Part shown: positions 12,401-29,584 of the stretch, piece after piece
Layout of the letters: every line of letters starts with the position of its first letter
Position numbering within the stretch: position 1 is the first letter of the stretch
Assembly: GCF_900324485.2 (NCBI RefSeq)
Contig: NC_046640.1
Coordinates: 21,439,217 to 21,503,216, forward strand
Length of the DNA: 64,000 nucleotides
Direction: 5' to 3'
Source of the DNA: Mastacembelus armatus
Lineage: Eukaryota; Chordata; Actinopteri; Synbranchiformes; Mastacembelidae
The notes under the pieces: generated by a model
Databases searched by the model: none
Told to the model about the DNA's origin: nothing
What the model saw: the letters and a program-made list of their open reading frames with translations, nothing else
Position numbers and translations under genes: made by a program

Positions 12401-15400
12401 CCCGACTAAACACAGTCACACTGTTACTGACACACATCTGTCTCAGCTGCTGTGTACTTTGGCTGTTGCAGATGAATCAAAGTTTCATTAATTACCGACA
12501 GTATGCACTTTTCTCTGTTTTCATAATGACTCACCCACAGCTCTGCTTGTTCATGCTGGAGCTTTTGTGTGCTGCTGATTTAGCTACTTTAACAATCCTG
12601 ATGAGTTCGTCACTGATCAGCAGAAGAAGAAATTGTTTTTATTTCAGTTTTCCTGATTTGTAATTCATGTATCTGTCTAATCTTGCCCAGATTGCCCGAC
12701 AGCAGCAGCGACAAAGAAAACACCCATTCACGTTTTCAGCTCTCATCCCGTCGCCCATCATCACGTTACAGCGACGTTCCAGCAGAAGCTCAGACCTCCA
12801 CGCCACTTGCCCAGCGAACGTTTGGCTGCGTTGAATTGTCACCTCTTCCCGCCTCCACCAGCCCCCTCCCAGCCAGTCAGAGAGAAGCAGGAGAAGGGCA
12901 AGGGAGGGAGCACAGCCAGTGGCAGGAGGAGAGGAGCACAAGCAGCCAGTGGGAGGCTGTGCTGTCCAGTAAGGCCACTGGTGGAGGATCGAACCAGAGG
13001 CTGCACTTGGAGGATGAAATAGAGAAGAAGTGGGCTGAGATTGAGCGCATGACAATAAAGGAGAACAGATCTATACCACCAATGGGAGCACGATCTTCCA
13101 GCCAGTCAGCCAATGAGGCGCTGCAGAGGGAGGTAGTGCGTGGAGTTGATTTTCCAATTTGCAAATTAATTCAAATGCAAATTAACCCTTCATCTGTCTG
13201 GATGAAGTTTCCTGTTTTCCTGCTTTTTAACACTATTTCCCTATTTCAGCAGAGTTTTCCATCTGAAGGCATGTGCAGTGGAAAACTGAAAATAAACACT
13301 GATGAGGCTGAAATTTGAGTGATATGGGAAACGCTGCTGAAGCTCCTGTTTGTTCTGCCTCTGTGTGTTGTGCTGTTTGTGCATCTTAGTTTAAATCTTG
13401 TGTTTTCACTCTGGCACAGAGACACATGATACGCAGGCTGAGCTGCAGTGGAAGGCTGAGCAAAGAGAACACTTCAATCAAAAAAGAAAAGAAACCCCGA
13501 TGTTTCCTTTGTGTTTAAATCTCTTCATCTAGAATCTGATTGGACGGGCTTTTAAAGGTCACCAGAGAACAAGACTGATGTTTAAACGATATGAACTTTT
13601 ACTGCACCAGCAACTCTAAACTCCAGCTGGTCCACAGTGTCCCAGGTCGCAGTCAAATGAACACCGGCATCATCAGGGTTCATAAGTCAGTGGGGAGGAC
13701 TGACCATTTTCTCCTGAGCTCTGTTTTCATTTCGTCCTAATCCGAACCTTCCACTGCCAGCACCCACCTGACTCCCAGCATCACATTTAAAGTTACGCTG
13801 ACCAGCCGCCGTCCCCGGCCCCCGTCGCTCAGTGGGCTTTACCTCTGTCTTTCTTCTCTCAGGTGGCGTCACTGAGGCAGCAACTGCAACAAGAGGGAGG
13901 GGGAGGGCGAGGTTTGGGAGGAGTGCAGGGCGGCTGTGGCCCCGAGGCCCCCTGCAGCCGCAGCCTGGCATCCATGGAGCGCGCTCACAGACACGCGCTG
14001 GAGGAGCTGCAGAGGCAGCACGAGCGCCATATTAAGGAGCTGGAGAGCGAGAAGGAAAGGCTGCTGCTGGAGGAGACCCAGGACACCGCACGAGGTCAGT
14101 CAGAGCGTGGGTTGTTTTACTGGACCTTTAAATGACTGATCAGTGAGAAGGTCAGGAAGAACTGGGTTGGGGGCAAAGGTCAGGTAGAGTTCACCACTTC
14201 CTTGGGCTGGTTTTCTTATGAACCTCCTCTGTGGTCAAATGTGTGAAAAGCTTTTCAGACAGCACAGTGTTTTTCTGTGTGTTTCAGTGATGGAAGCTTT
14301 GAAGAAAAAACACCAAGAGGAGCTGGAGAGAGAAGTGGAGAGAGTCAAGAGACTGAACAGCGGCGCGCTGGACTCTCAGAGTTTGCGAGCTCAACAGCAG
14401 TGAGTAACTTCGGATCAGTGTGGTAGAGACGGGCTCTGTACACCACAAATACTTGTGGGCACAGTAAACTGGCTGCACATTCAACCAGTCTTCATGTCTG
14501 TTAGCACGACAGAGGATCCATCAAGAAGCCAGTCTCTCTGTACAGGCCGAGTTCACTTGGGCTTTAAAGTGAAAACTGGTCGACCACAGGAGGTTTTGTG
14601 TGAAATAGCAGGTCAAATGTTCAGACTCTTACGATCCAGAGTTCCTCGTCTAAGTCCGGCCTTGTCTAAGGGCATTGTCGCAGCGTCCACTGGCTCCTGT
14701 TGGGCACTTCAGGAATGTGAAAGAATTTGGTCAGAGATTAGTTTTTCTTTGTGAGCGTCACAAGGCCTCAGTGGCTGCTACTGGAACCTGCATTTTAGGG
14801 CTTACCTGAGTTGCCTACTCTGCAGTTTTCTCTGTGCTCTTCCTTATTTTTGTGGTTATTGGGTCATGAGCAGTAAAGATGTTGTAAACCACAGTAGGAA
14901 ATGATTGCCTCATGAAAAAACACTCATACTTTTCCCAGCGTGGTGCTGTTATTAAATGCAAAACACACTATATAATAATATTTGTCATAACTTTAGAAGT
15001 TCACATTAAGTGCAGAGCAGAAAAAATGGAGCTAGAATTGAATAGGAAGACTTCGCTGACATATTTCCACATCTGTATTTTTGCTGCTCTGACAGTAAAG
15101 AGAAAGCCCGTAATGTAACAGTCCAGCTGAGGAGTTTACATGTTGTCTGTAAAACTGCAGGGCAGAAACCCAGTCGTTGCAGAGAGAGCTGGCTGGACTG
15201 TCTGAGCGCTACTCTCAGAAGTGTCTGGAGCTGAATCGAGCTGAGCAGAACAACGCCGAGAGAGAGAGGGAGATCAGCCGCAGAGAGAGAGACATGGAGC
15301 AGCTGAAGAAGGAGAACCAGGTGAGTTATCAGTAGCAGGGTGGGAGCAGGTGACGCAAACAGTGTTTTTATCTTTAGGTCATGACTAAGTCGAATGAAGG

Positions 15401-17321
15401 ATTGAAGGTTTCTGAACCATTACTCTGTTACACATTCAGATCTGACATCAGTCCTTTGCCACACATTATCCCAGTGCTAAAAAGATTATCTTTCATGCAA
15501 CTCTGGAGTTTGTAGTATGGTTTAAAAGACTGGTCATCACTGTCTGGAAATGTAGGGCAAGCGGTGGGCATCATTCAAAACTACTAAACCCAAATATTTT
15601 CCTCTGCAGAACCTAAAGGCCCGTTTGACGGAGGAGATCAGCCGCAGGCGATCTGCTGTCACAGATCAGGGCTCGGGCGACAACAAAGACAGGCTGCACT
15701 GTGAACTGGAGGTATTGAACCGATGAGGATGGTCTGGGTCTGGAATTTGTTTCACTTTACATTGAGAAACCCTGCGTTCATTTCAAACATTCATTGTGTG
15801 TTTTTACAGGATAGACAAATAGATACTGTATTCATCCCCCATGGGGGAGATTCAGATTGTCCTGCTGCTCTCATATCAACTTTAACATAGAAATTATACT
15901 ATAAAATAAAATATGAAATATAATAAACAGATAAAGTCACTCAGTCAATAACATATAACATATATCAACAGTTAAACAGTCTAATGGCTGTGGGGACAAA
16001 GGATCTCCTCAACCTCTCTGTTCTGCAGCTCAGTGAGATGAGCCTCCCACTGCAGCTGCTGCTCTGTTTAGTCAGTATATATTGTAGAGGGGCTGTTTAT
16101 TATTGTTTAATATAGAAAGCTGCTTCCTCCACATCTGCTGCTCCACCACAGTTCTGAGAGGGTCCAGCCCCCTGCCCAGCACAGAACTGGCCTTTTTCTC
16201 CAGTTTGTCCAGACTGACTGGCGTGGTGCTTTTGTTCTCCTACAATCCTAAAAAAGAATCTAAGTTAAAAGCAGCACTAACTGGACAAATCCAATAGCTG
16301 ACTAGTCCCTGGAAAAAGCAGTTCACTGAACGCCTGCACGTCATCTAAGAACTATTTCTGTACAGTCACTTCAATTCTCTTCTCACCCAACAACTTCTAT
16401 AAGAATAAAAGAAAAGACACGACCAATTTCGTTAGTCTGGTAGTTGCACGATTTCACCTTTTACCGTTTATCTAATTAAAGTTTGGTAGATTAGATTATG
16501 CAGCATGTCTAGTTTCAGTTTTTTACTCTTTGGGCAAACAGCACTGACTTGTCAGGCATCGTCTGTAGCAGCACATTCATTTCTCCTTCAGTGTTGCAAT
16601 TTTCAGAGTATGAAGGGAATGTCACAATAAAGAGAAACTGGCCAGAGCTCTGAGTTATGTGCTGCTTAAATGACAGAGAAAAGCCACTGGATGTAGTCAT
16701 TCTAAGACCTTAGGGCAGAAAGATATTTTTCTGTGTCGTGTTATTTTTTGTGTGTTTATTTTTGGCAGTAAAAGAAAACCACCCTGTTGTTGTTGTTGTT
16801 GTTGTTGTTTTCCTCTCAGGTTCTTCTCAGGGTGAAAGAAAACGAGATAGAGTACTTACACAAGGAGATCAGCTGTCTGAGGAATGAGCTGCAGTTTCTC
16901 AACACGGTACTGATCCTGTGGGTTTTATTTGTTTCACTGAGCCTGAGGCGACCTGTGTGCTGCTGTGTGTATGTACAAGTAGCTGCAGACCCCTTCACTT
17001 ATTGCACACTGTTGTACATTTAACTCATTTAGGAAATGGAAGAAGTCTGGAACCTCCAGGACTCTTCTGGACAAACTGAATAACGGGGCATATTTTTATC
17101 AGAAAGTGTTAAACTTGACAGTAGCAGAATGAAGAACTGTTGATGCTTTTGCCTCACAGGAGAAACGGCTGGCCTGTGAGCGATACACAGAGGTGCAGGA
17201 GGAGCTGAGTGGGGTCAAAGGCCGGAGCGAGCGAGAGATCCAGAGCCTAAAGGAGCACCTGAGGCTGGCCATGGCTGCTCTGCAGGAGGGGCAAAAACTG
17301 GGCAACAGCCTGGACCACTGA
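2181..17321 (+). CDS. TRIOBP: TRIOBP long form (TRIO and F-actin-binding protein), about 1490 aa
   Basis: The reading frame is continuous across exons 2181-2441, 3436-3569, 3843-4027, 4346-6425, 6617-6734, 7181-7252, 10607-10663, 11427-11495, 11648-11737, 11967-12076, 12691-13132, 13863-14094, 14288-14399, 15161-15320, 15610-15711, 16820-16906 and 17160-17321. The start is supported by similarity of [17 protein letters not shown] to the human N-terminal CxHFxxNI...CxxC segment. Residues about 194-887 come from one giant Ser/Arg/Pro-rich exon holding degenerate LRKSE repeats and, near its end, [11 protein letters not shown], matching human REEYTVLADLP. A PH domain follows (about 951-1058: [32 protein letters not shown]), then a coiled coil (about 1207-1490) ending [20 protein letters not shown] is known to bundle and stabilise F-actin, for example in hair-cell stereocilia rootlets. 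The N-terminal region corresponds to the actin-bundling part, and the C-terminal part is the Tara module. Long/short usage is inferred from human isoforms. Confidence 0.93.
2442..3435 (+). other. TRIOBP intron between the first and second recognised coding exons
   Basis: Apart from the candidate microexon at 3307-3333, nothing coding is supported. An open frame at 2815-3030 has no good acceptor and its only nearby donor is out of phase with the next exon. Confidence 0.5.
3307..3333 (+). other. candidate 27-nt in-frame microexon of TRIOBP
   Basis: A pyrimidine-rich tract and tcccag precede nine open codons (EPETDVQCI), and a strong gtaagt donor follows directly. Both ends are phase 0, matching the phase-0 end of the exon at 2441 and the phase-0 start of the exon at 3436, so it could be included or skipped without a frame change. 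I cannot tell whether it is used. Confidence 0.45.
4346..6425 (+). repeat. TRIOBP giant exon with about eight degenerate protein repeats
   Basis: Within this 2080-nt exon, nt 5085-5915 encode about eight imperfect units of roughly 35-45 residues. Each carries an SSPSRRxY-type block followed by a short spacer and an LRKSE-type block ([48 protein letters not shown], a weaker [14 protein letters not shown]). Codons and spacers differ between units, so the array is old. It occupies the same place as the actin-binding R1 repeats of mammalian TRIOBP-4/5 but with a different consensus. The flanking parts of the exon are Ser/Arg/Pro-rich without clear periodicity. Confidence 0.75.
7980..8434 (+). promoter_or_regulatory. 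internal TRIOBP promoter and 5' leader for the Tara-like form
   Basis: The 400 bases before the two-codon exon are locally CpG-rich (cgcggatccgccc, gacggggcagcgag, ggctaacgcc), unlike the flanking AT-rich intron. A separate promoter is required by the short form's unique start. No TATA box was seen. The exact start site was not determined. Confidence 0.55.
8429..17321 (+). CDS. TRIOBP: TRIOBP short form (Tara-like, PH plus coiled coil), about 542 aa
   Basis: The start is a two-codon coding exon (ATG ACG, 8429-8434) followed by gtaagt. It splices in phase to the exon at 10607, giving [14 protein letters not shown], which is the start of human TRIOBP-1 (Tara) letter for letter. The remaining exons are shared with the long form. 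Residues about 3-110 form the PH domain and about 259-542 the coiled coil. It is shorter than human Tara (593-652 aa), mainly in the linker and at the GE/WKKHW junction, where the human Ser/Thr-rich insert is absent. The known role is binding TRIO and F-actin and stabilising cortical actin. Confidence 0.88.
8543..8837. mobile_element. MITE-like element, about 295 bp, with degenerate terminal inverted repeats
   Basis: The left end reads cagtttattaggtacac. The right end (cctcataaactg, about 8826-8837) is its imperfect inverse. No coding capacity lies between. It sits in the TRIOBP intron just downstream of the internal promoter. Elements starting cagtttattaggtacacc are common in fish genomes. 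The superfamily was not assigned. Confidence 0.55.
8838..10606 (+). other. TRIOBP intron, remainder
   Basis: Nothing coding or clearly repetitive is visible. The interval is AT-rich with several short unsupported open frames on both strands. Confidence 0.5.
10943..11170 (-). repeat. unnamed interspersed repeat, copy 1 of 3 in the window
   Basis: Read on the minus strand, this segment runs from a Gln/Leu-less non-coding start (gagctggtttttggaaaa) through ctcccattgttggtgagg, a central gtttttggacaacaatgg and caggttctggattcac. The same order of blocks recurs on the plus strand at 59411-59600 and partly at 29250-29332. It lies in the TRIOBP intron between 10663 and 11427. No coding potential was seen. 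Confidence 0.65.
13133..13862 (+). other. TRIOBP intron 13133-13862
   Basis: No exon, repeat or RNA gene was recognised here. Confidence 0.4.
14400..15160 (+). other. TRIOBP intron 14400-15160
   Basis: No recognisable feature. Reading frames here are open only by chance. Confidence 0.4.
15810..16245 (-). mobile_element. 5'-truncated LINE (non-LTR retrotransposon) 3' end, antisense in a TRIOBP intron
   Basis: On the minus strand the sequence encodes broken fragments of the C-terminal tail of a fish LINE reverse-transcriptase protein (the region around SRxWxKLLSxLD and the final RFRRSF-type end in intact copies). It ends in the usual cccccatgggggagattcag-type tail next to an AT-rich stretch. 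Stops and frame shifts show it is dead. The body of the element is missing. The clade (L2/Rex-type) was not resolved. Confidence 0.6.
16787..16810 (+). repeat. (TTG)n microsatellite
   Basis: About eight TTG units lie immediately upstream of the acceptor at 16819, inside the polypyrimidine region of that intron. Confidence 0.9.
17033..17082 (+). mobile_element. short Tc1/mariner-like fragment
   Basis: The segment aatggaagaagtctggaacc and the following caggactcttct match a conserved coding stretch of fish Tc1-like transposases. About 50 bp remain, in the last TRIOBP intron. Confidence 0.5.
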
Positions 17322-18705
17322 GAGCCTGTTGCTGGTACTGAAGCTGTGGCTGACACGGTGACAGGTGTGGACAGGTGGAGCGCAGGAACGGAGATGTCCA
17401 CTAACTTGTATTTGCTGGATCTGACAAATTCTTTCTGTTGACTTGCAGGTCTGTCTGCACCATAGTGACTGAATCAAAGAGGGATCCAGAGAAGCAGAGG
17501 AGACGGTTGTCCTGGCTGTGAGCAAATCAGAGTGCCTTAGTTTCAATCATCCTGCCAATGAGCAGCATAGAGTAGCTGTTAGCTGGTTTCGTTACACTGG
17601 GCCACACATGATATAAAACTGCACTTTTCATGTTTTTTTTTGTTTTTTTTTAGCTTTTGCTTTTGTGAGTGTAAGTGTGTATGAGTACGTGTTTGGTCTG
17701 AAAACTGGAATATTTGTTGAGTGACTTTTTTCTATCAGGTCTTGTAGATAGTATTTGTTTTTTCTTTACGTCCGTGTCTTCTGCCAGGGGTCAGCACGGT
17801 TACAAAGAGCTACTGTCCTCTGCGTTTTCTGATGTACAGCTTTTCAGTCATGTTTACTCTGAAAATGGCACACGTTTCTTTAGAAATGAGAGCGTCAATG
17901 AGAGATATCATTTGCTGGAATCTTTTTTTTTTTTTTTTTTTTATTAGTTTATACAGGTGCTTATGTTTTATTGTTTTTGTGAATGCACACTTTTTGGAAA
18001 AAATACTGGGATCCTTGCAGGATATGTTGGTGAAAGTTTCAAATTCCTGGCAGGGTGAATGGGAAGTTGCTTGTATGGAGGCAAATTTAGGCTCAACTTT
18101 CTTTGGAGATGCATGTAAAAGCTGTTGAATGAATGTCAGATGTCTTTATTTTAAAGCAGGAAGTTTCCAGTCTCTCCTGCTCTCATTTTTGGCATTTATG
18201 TGCCGTCACCACAACAAATGACAGGTGTTGCATTGATGAGCCAATTTTTTTATTGACTGTATGTTTTGTGATAAAATGACTTATCTACCTGTCTTTTGAA
18301 AAGTGTTTTCATATTTAATATACTGACGAGCCTGTATCATCTTTGTAAGTTATACACATTTTTGCAACCAATAAAAAAGTTCCACCGAAACACTTTTGAT
18401 CTGTACGTCGTATCAATACACCTACACCTGCAAATGTTCGTTCATTACATACAAGGACATTATTTGTTTAAAATTAAAGCAGAGCAGTTTCACCATTATA
18501 GAAACTGCTATAAAATGTAATTGTCTAATACAGTTTTATCTCGGGTCTATGTGCAGATGCTGTATGTTGTAATGTGTTACGAGCACCTTCTTTAATATTC
18601 TGTCCATCATTCTGCCCATGTTGGAAATAAGTTTTTGCATCAATATCAGTTGGATTTCTGTGAGAAATGGCTCATGAATAAACTGTTTTAATCAAATTAA
18701 ATATT
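17322..18705 (+). terminator. TRIOBP 3'UTR with two poly(A) signals
   Basis: About 1.4 kb of non-coding, T-rich sequence follows the stop. It has AATAAA at 18370-18375 and 18677-18682, giving probable ends near 18390 and 18700. A poly-T run occupies about 17921-17942. The distal end is only about 200 bp from the NDUFA6 start codon. Confidence 0.7.
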
Positions 18706-18817
18706 GAACACCTTGGTGTGTCATGCAGTTCATAACAAAAGCACCTGGTGTTTCCAAGTTTGCATGTCATAGGTTTAACTTATTATAGCGGGCGCGCTCC
18801 TGTCTTGACGCAGCTTT

Positions 18818-18881
18818 CCCTCCAGGTGGCGCGTCTGTGTTTCTCAACATAATTAAACCAACGAAGAAGTACAACCGGAAG
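18818..18881 (+). promoter_or_regulatory. NDUFA6 promoter: ETS (GABP/NRF-2) site and CTCF-like motif
   Basis: CCGGAAG at 18875-18881, 20 bases before the ATG, is an ETS core, typical for nuclear genes of the respiratory chain. CCCTCCAGGTGGCGCGT at 18818-18834 fits the CTCF core. Function is inferred from motif sequence only. Confidence 0.45.
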
Positions 18882-18900
18882 CGGTTCAACGGCAGCAGTC

Positions 18901-20140
18901 ATGGCGTCCACAGCGGCGACCCGAACGGCAGCTGGTGCCGCTAAAGTCGTTAAGCCGCTTTTTAGTCGAGATCTGGACGAAGCTAAGCGCAGGGTCCGGG
19001 AGCTGTACCGGGCCTGGTATCGAGAGGTCCCGAACACAGGTGGGTCAGTCCGCTGTGGCGGGTTAAAGGCGTAAAAAGCCGCGTCAAGGTCGCGTCTGTG
19101 CGGATAACGTTAGCTGCTAGCATATAGCAACAACATAGACGGTCCGAAAACAAAAACACGGTCGGTTCTAATCGAAAAAACTAAAGAAATAAAGAGAAAA
19201 CGTTTGAGGCTGCAGGTGTGTAACCTTTAAACAAAATAGTAATAATACTGTGATTTGCTTACAATGAACGAAGAATATTTGTGTCCTTCCAGATGCAGTT
19301 TATACCTGTCAGTTTTCATCGTTTGCCTAAATTTCTATTTACAGGAAGACGTTTGAAACTATTTCAATATTGACCCGTGAGCCTTTAAATCCACTTTAAT
19401 ACTGTGTGTAAACTAGAGAAGCACAAACTGAGGCTGTTTCTATGGAGCTGACAGGACAGAAGCTCAGTCCCGTTAAAACAGTGTCTACAAGTAAAAACCC
19501 AAACCAGCAACTGATTTATTCGTCTCTCATATAATCAAAGCCTGATAGACTTTTCCTCTGTGCCGTAGCCTCCACTGTTGTACAGCAATATGTGTTATGG
19601 AACCACATCTGCCTTATCCTTAAAAAAAAAAAAGTTGATGTGATGGAAACTCTGACTTTTCTATTGTTTGTTTTTCTGCAGTTTCAACGTTTCAGCTGGA
19701 CATCACAACACGTCAGGGAAGAGACAAAGTGAGGGAGATGTTCGACAGAAACAAGCATGTCACCGACCCCCGTGTGATCGACATGCTGGTCATCAAGGTA
19801 AACACAGCCCCACGATAATTTATACTTAGTCACTAATCATTTTAAATCAATAACTGAACTAATATGTGGCGAGTTAGTTTCTTACAAGTGCTGGTGGATC
19901 TAAATTGCTACCTAAGTTGAATAAATGCTGGTTGTTATTAGAACAACAATAGGCTGGTTAGTCTTGGACCTGCTAAAAGGGTTTCTGTGCATGTTATTTA
20001 TTCCTCAGGGGAAAATGGAACTCCAGGAAACGATCCACGTCTGGAAGCAGAAGACCCATGTACTGCGCTATTTCCACGAGACTGAGGAACCTCGTCCCAC
20101 TGACTTCCTGTCTAGATTCTACAGGGGTCATGACCCATGA
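18901..20140 (+). CDS. NDUFA6: NDUFA6, complex I accessory subunit (LYR protein), 128 aa
   Basis: Three exons join in frame: 18901-19039, 19682-19797 and 20009-20140. The product starts [19 protein letters not shown] and contains the LYR motif in [14 protein letters not shown], then [18 protein letters not shown], and ends [11 protein letters not shown]. Length (128 aa) and all three blocks match vertebrate NDUFA6. The family is known to sit on the matrix arm of NADH:ubiquinone oxidoreductase, where this LYR protein binds the mitochondrial acyl carrier protein. The ATG is the first in the transcript region and has an upstream ETS site. It is convergent with SMDT1, as in human. Confidence 0.97.
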
Positions 20141-21571
20141 ACTGTGTAGCTGTCTGCTGGCCACCAGTCCCACTTTGCTTGTGTCTAGTGTGACAGATGT
20201 TCCCCTTTTCTGTAAATACACGCTTAACTCTCACACACCTAAAGTTGCGTCTTTTATTCGGAGTGAAACATTTATTGTGTTTATCCTAAAGTGGCTGTTC
20301 AGCCAAAAACATGTTCTCACTTTACCCACAGTGTGCTCGACAGTTTTTTCTTTCATATTTAATGAAGACATTCACATCAGTTTTTCATTAGGAGGGGCCA
20401 AAACAGTGTTGACACCCAGTGGACAACACTGTTGCTAATAATAACAAAAGATTCATTTAGATTTTGCATGACCTGTTCCTTTAAAATAGTAGTGAAGAAC
20501 TACTTTTGTTGTTTTACATGTACCGAGGGCGGCACCTACAGGAAATGCATATTTTTTTAACTGTTCCCAAATCTTCTCAGAAAGACTGTTTCTTTTTCTC
20601 TTCTGGTTATATTTTGATCAGTGGTTCATTGAAAGAAAACATTAAGACAGTAAAATGACAAGACTGACTGAGAGAACACCAACACTTTGTATGAGGGACT
20701 GTCTCTGTTTTATGAGCACACAAATGCCATCAACTTGCACCGATGTCCAGTGAGCATTTTCTGCATTGCACAATTGCTATTCCCTTTATTAAGACTTCTG
20801 TAGTGCATGCAAATACAGTACAATACAGTCAGTCTGGGACAGCCCTATCTCAGTGTTTTCAACAGCAACAACCCTGAATACAGTGCACACACAGGCGACT
20901 TGAACACACGGCGGAGGGAACTCCAGGAAGGCATTTATCTGCTTTGACGCTCTTAGACTGTTTCCAGTGGTAGTGACATAACAAGACGGTCTGTGGAGAA
21001 AAGAGATCTTTCATTACTCATTGTTTCATCTGATAATTGTCTCAGTTCTTTGTCATATTCTTACTTGGATAATGTTATGTTCAATATTCATACAATTCCT
21101 TCATTTCTTTAGCTCAAATATGGTTGGGAACAGCTTCAAAAAGTCAAAATGAGCACAGGAAGGCACCGTAATGGATTATACTCCCCTGTCTCCTGGTGCA
21201 TTTGAACACTTAGAGGAAAATCAGACCTGTAATGCTTTTTTTTAATGTTTTGAATTAGTTTCAGATGTGAAGCTATAATTTTGAGAAAAGTAATATTTAC
21301 AATTGAATATACTGGCAGCTGAACTTGGTTTACAACTGGGGTTAGAGAAAAAAACCCTTAAACTCATAAACACGACTTTCAAATAAAGGGGAGGTCTGAT
21401 GTTTACGCTTGTCCTCAAATGCAGCATCAGTATAGTGTCTGGCTGATTACAGCTGACCCAGTGCATTACAGACATTGAGAAATTGTGTGTGTGTGTACTC
21501 ACAACCACAATTCACACTGAATCCCACAACTGAAGCCGGTGGTACCTGACAGCAGGGAGCCTACAGACCCC
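20141..21571. other. convergent 3' interval between NDUFA6 and SMDT1
   Basis: This holds both 3'UTRs and perhaps some spacer. No AATAAA was found for NDUFA6. For SMDT1 (minus strand) an ATTAAA lies at 21241-21246. No exon or clear repeat was seen. Confidence 0.45.
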
Positions 21572-22096
21572 TCAGTCATCGTCGTCATCGTCCTCGGGGA
21601 CAAAGATGTCGTGCTCCTCCAGCAGCGCTGCAAAGCTCTTGCTGATCTGAGTCCCCACATACAAGAAGGGCACCACTACCAGAGCAATCCGGATAAGGCC
21701 GAAGGGGGTCTGCTCCCCAGTGTCACACATCCCACCATAGAAACAACCAAGTTAGTTCATGTCAAGCAGCTTGTCCAAGGCTGACCTGCACTACATCTGT
21801 GAGAAACCTGCAGTAGACGTGTTTACTAAACTCTTCCCAGCAGCAGGGGTTGTTTATTTCTTTCAGTGTGAGTCTATTCCTGCAGGGAGAGCTCCTCTCC
21901 TTATGTACACATCACCCCAACCCTTCACAGCTGCACTCACCTTCTTGGGTTTGGGCAGAATGGCACCGGACGAAGTGCACACGACTGTGCGGAGCGGGGT
22001 CACGCACCTCCCCGGCAAGGTGGAGGGGGCCAGCGGCGAGGAGCGGCCGTTTCTGAGGGCCGACAGTCTGGCCAAGCGACCGAGGGCCGACGCCAT
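21572..22096 (-). CDS. SMDT1: SMDT1/EMRE, essential regulator of the mitochondrial calcium uniporter, 97 aa
   Basis: Two exons on the minus strand, 21941-22096 and 21572-21709, join at phase 0 (donor gtgagt; acceptor gagcag). The product has a basic, presumably mitochondrial-targeting N-terminus (MASALGRLARLSALRNGR), SGAILPKPKK, then one transmembrane segment (about residues 55-72, FGLIRIALVVVPFLYVG), and ISKSFAALLEEHDIFVPE followed by six Asp. Human EMRE has the same SGAILPKP, FLYVG and acidic tail. The family links MCU to the MICU gatekeepers in the inner membrane, and the acidic tail contacts MICU1. It is slightly shorter than human (107 aa) in the presequence. It is head-to-head with KRI1 (591 bp between start codons). 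Confidence 0.96.
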
Positions 22097-22686
22097 GTTT
22101 ACAGCCTTTGCTGCAGCAGCAATGCGGAAAAAACGGAGACTATATGTTGGAAGTGAAGGAAACAACGCCCCCCTGTGGTGATGTAACGACAGTGTCTAAT
22201 ATAAATTCGTATTGCTCTACATTTATCCGATAACTTCTGTATAGAAGTATATAAGGTATACAACTACCCAGCAGTACATAAAGTACTTCAAATTAGAAGT
22301 ATATAAGGTAGTTAACGTCAGCTACCCAGCAGTATATAAAGTACTTCAAATTAGAAGTGTATAAGGTACTTTTTGGATACTTCAAGTACATTTGGATGAT
22401 GGTCCTTTTACTGCAGTGACATTTGGAGTGCAGGACTTTTACTCTGTGGTACTTCTACTGTTACTGCAGTAAGAGTAGCAGTCCTTCTTACATAATAATA
22501 CATAATATTAACTAATATGTTAAAGGATAAAATCAACATTGCGCCCCCTGCGGGACCACGTGCTTATCTACACCGGAACCCACGTGGTGGTTGATCTCTT
22601 CTCACGCGTTTTTAGTCTCCGGGATGATTTCTCGTCATTAGTTTGTAGTTTGGGTCGCAGCACGGAGCTGTAGTCTGTAGTATAAC
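22097..22686. promoter_or_regulatory. divergent SMDT1/KRI1 promoter interval
   Basis: The KRI1 side has two CACGTG E-boxes (22557-22562 and 22581-22586) with an ETS core CCGGAA (22573-22578) between them. A CTCF-like GCGCCCCCTGCGGGACC (22541-22557) adjoins them. CACGTG is the MYC/MAX and USF site, and MYC is known to drive ribosome-biogenesis genes, so a link to KRI1 is plausible. The middle of the interval is occupied by a repeat (22230-22490). Confidence 0.5.
22230..22490. repeat. teleost AGTACTT-rich interspersed repeat with an internal tandem duplication
   Basis: Two tandem units, 22242-22293 (52 bp) and 22294-22351 (58 bp), each start tagaagtatataaggta and end aagtacttcaaat. A third partial unit starts at 22352. 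The flank (cttttactgcagtgacattt, gcaggacttttact) resembles a widespread fish repeat of acttttact/agtacttt composition. Related fragments lie near 39130, 42240 and 62820. Confidence 0.55.
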
Positions 22687-29092
<6,406 letters not shown>

Positions 29093-29385
29093 AAGCAGCT
29101 TTTATTGAACCACTGATATACCTGTTGACAGTACAGTCCCTTAGAGGATCAGGCTGATGATCTGTTGTTTTTAGTTTTCACAGACTAAAACCAACTTAGT
29201 TGAGATTATTAGTCTGTGCTCTGGGATTTTTCTAAAAACAGACAGGCCTCCAGTGGACAACAATGGAGTCGATAGCACAGATCGATAAGCTGAACCAGGT
29301 TCTGGATTCACCCACATCACGCTGAGGACGCCACATTCATTTCATTTCTCAAAATCTGAAATAAACATGCAGTTAAAGTTTAACA
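29093..29385 (+). terminator. KRI1 3'UTR with AATAAA
   Basis: AATAAA at 29360-29365 predicts an end near 29380. The UTR carries a fragment of the three-copy unnamed repeat (29250-29332). Confidence 0.7.
29250..29332 (+). repeat. unnamed interspersed repeat, partial copy 2 of 3
   Basis: Contains gtggacaacaatgg and agctgaaccaggttctggat as in the copies at 10943-11170 and 59411-59600. It is embedded in the KRI1 3'UTR. Confidence 0.6.
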
Positions 29386-29584
29386 GCTGTGCATTTTTAG
29401 ACATTACTGGCAGTGTGTTATTAAGAGGACAAGATGCTTAACGCTAGTCAAGTTATGTTCCATCATTTTCAGAGTTCTGGAGAATCTGTAAGAATATCAG
29501 TGTGTATGCACAAATACATTCCCGGGTGGATTAACACAACAAATGTTTTCTGTACCTGTAGTGGGTGAGACACACCTCAGAAAC

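Noticed and set aside
12639-13055. 138-codon minus-strand frame
   Set aside because: Antisense shadow of the TRIOBP exon 12691-13132, which has correct splice sites and frame.
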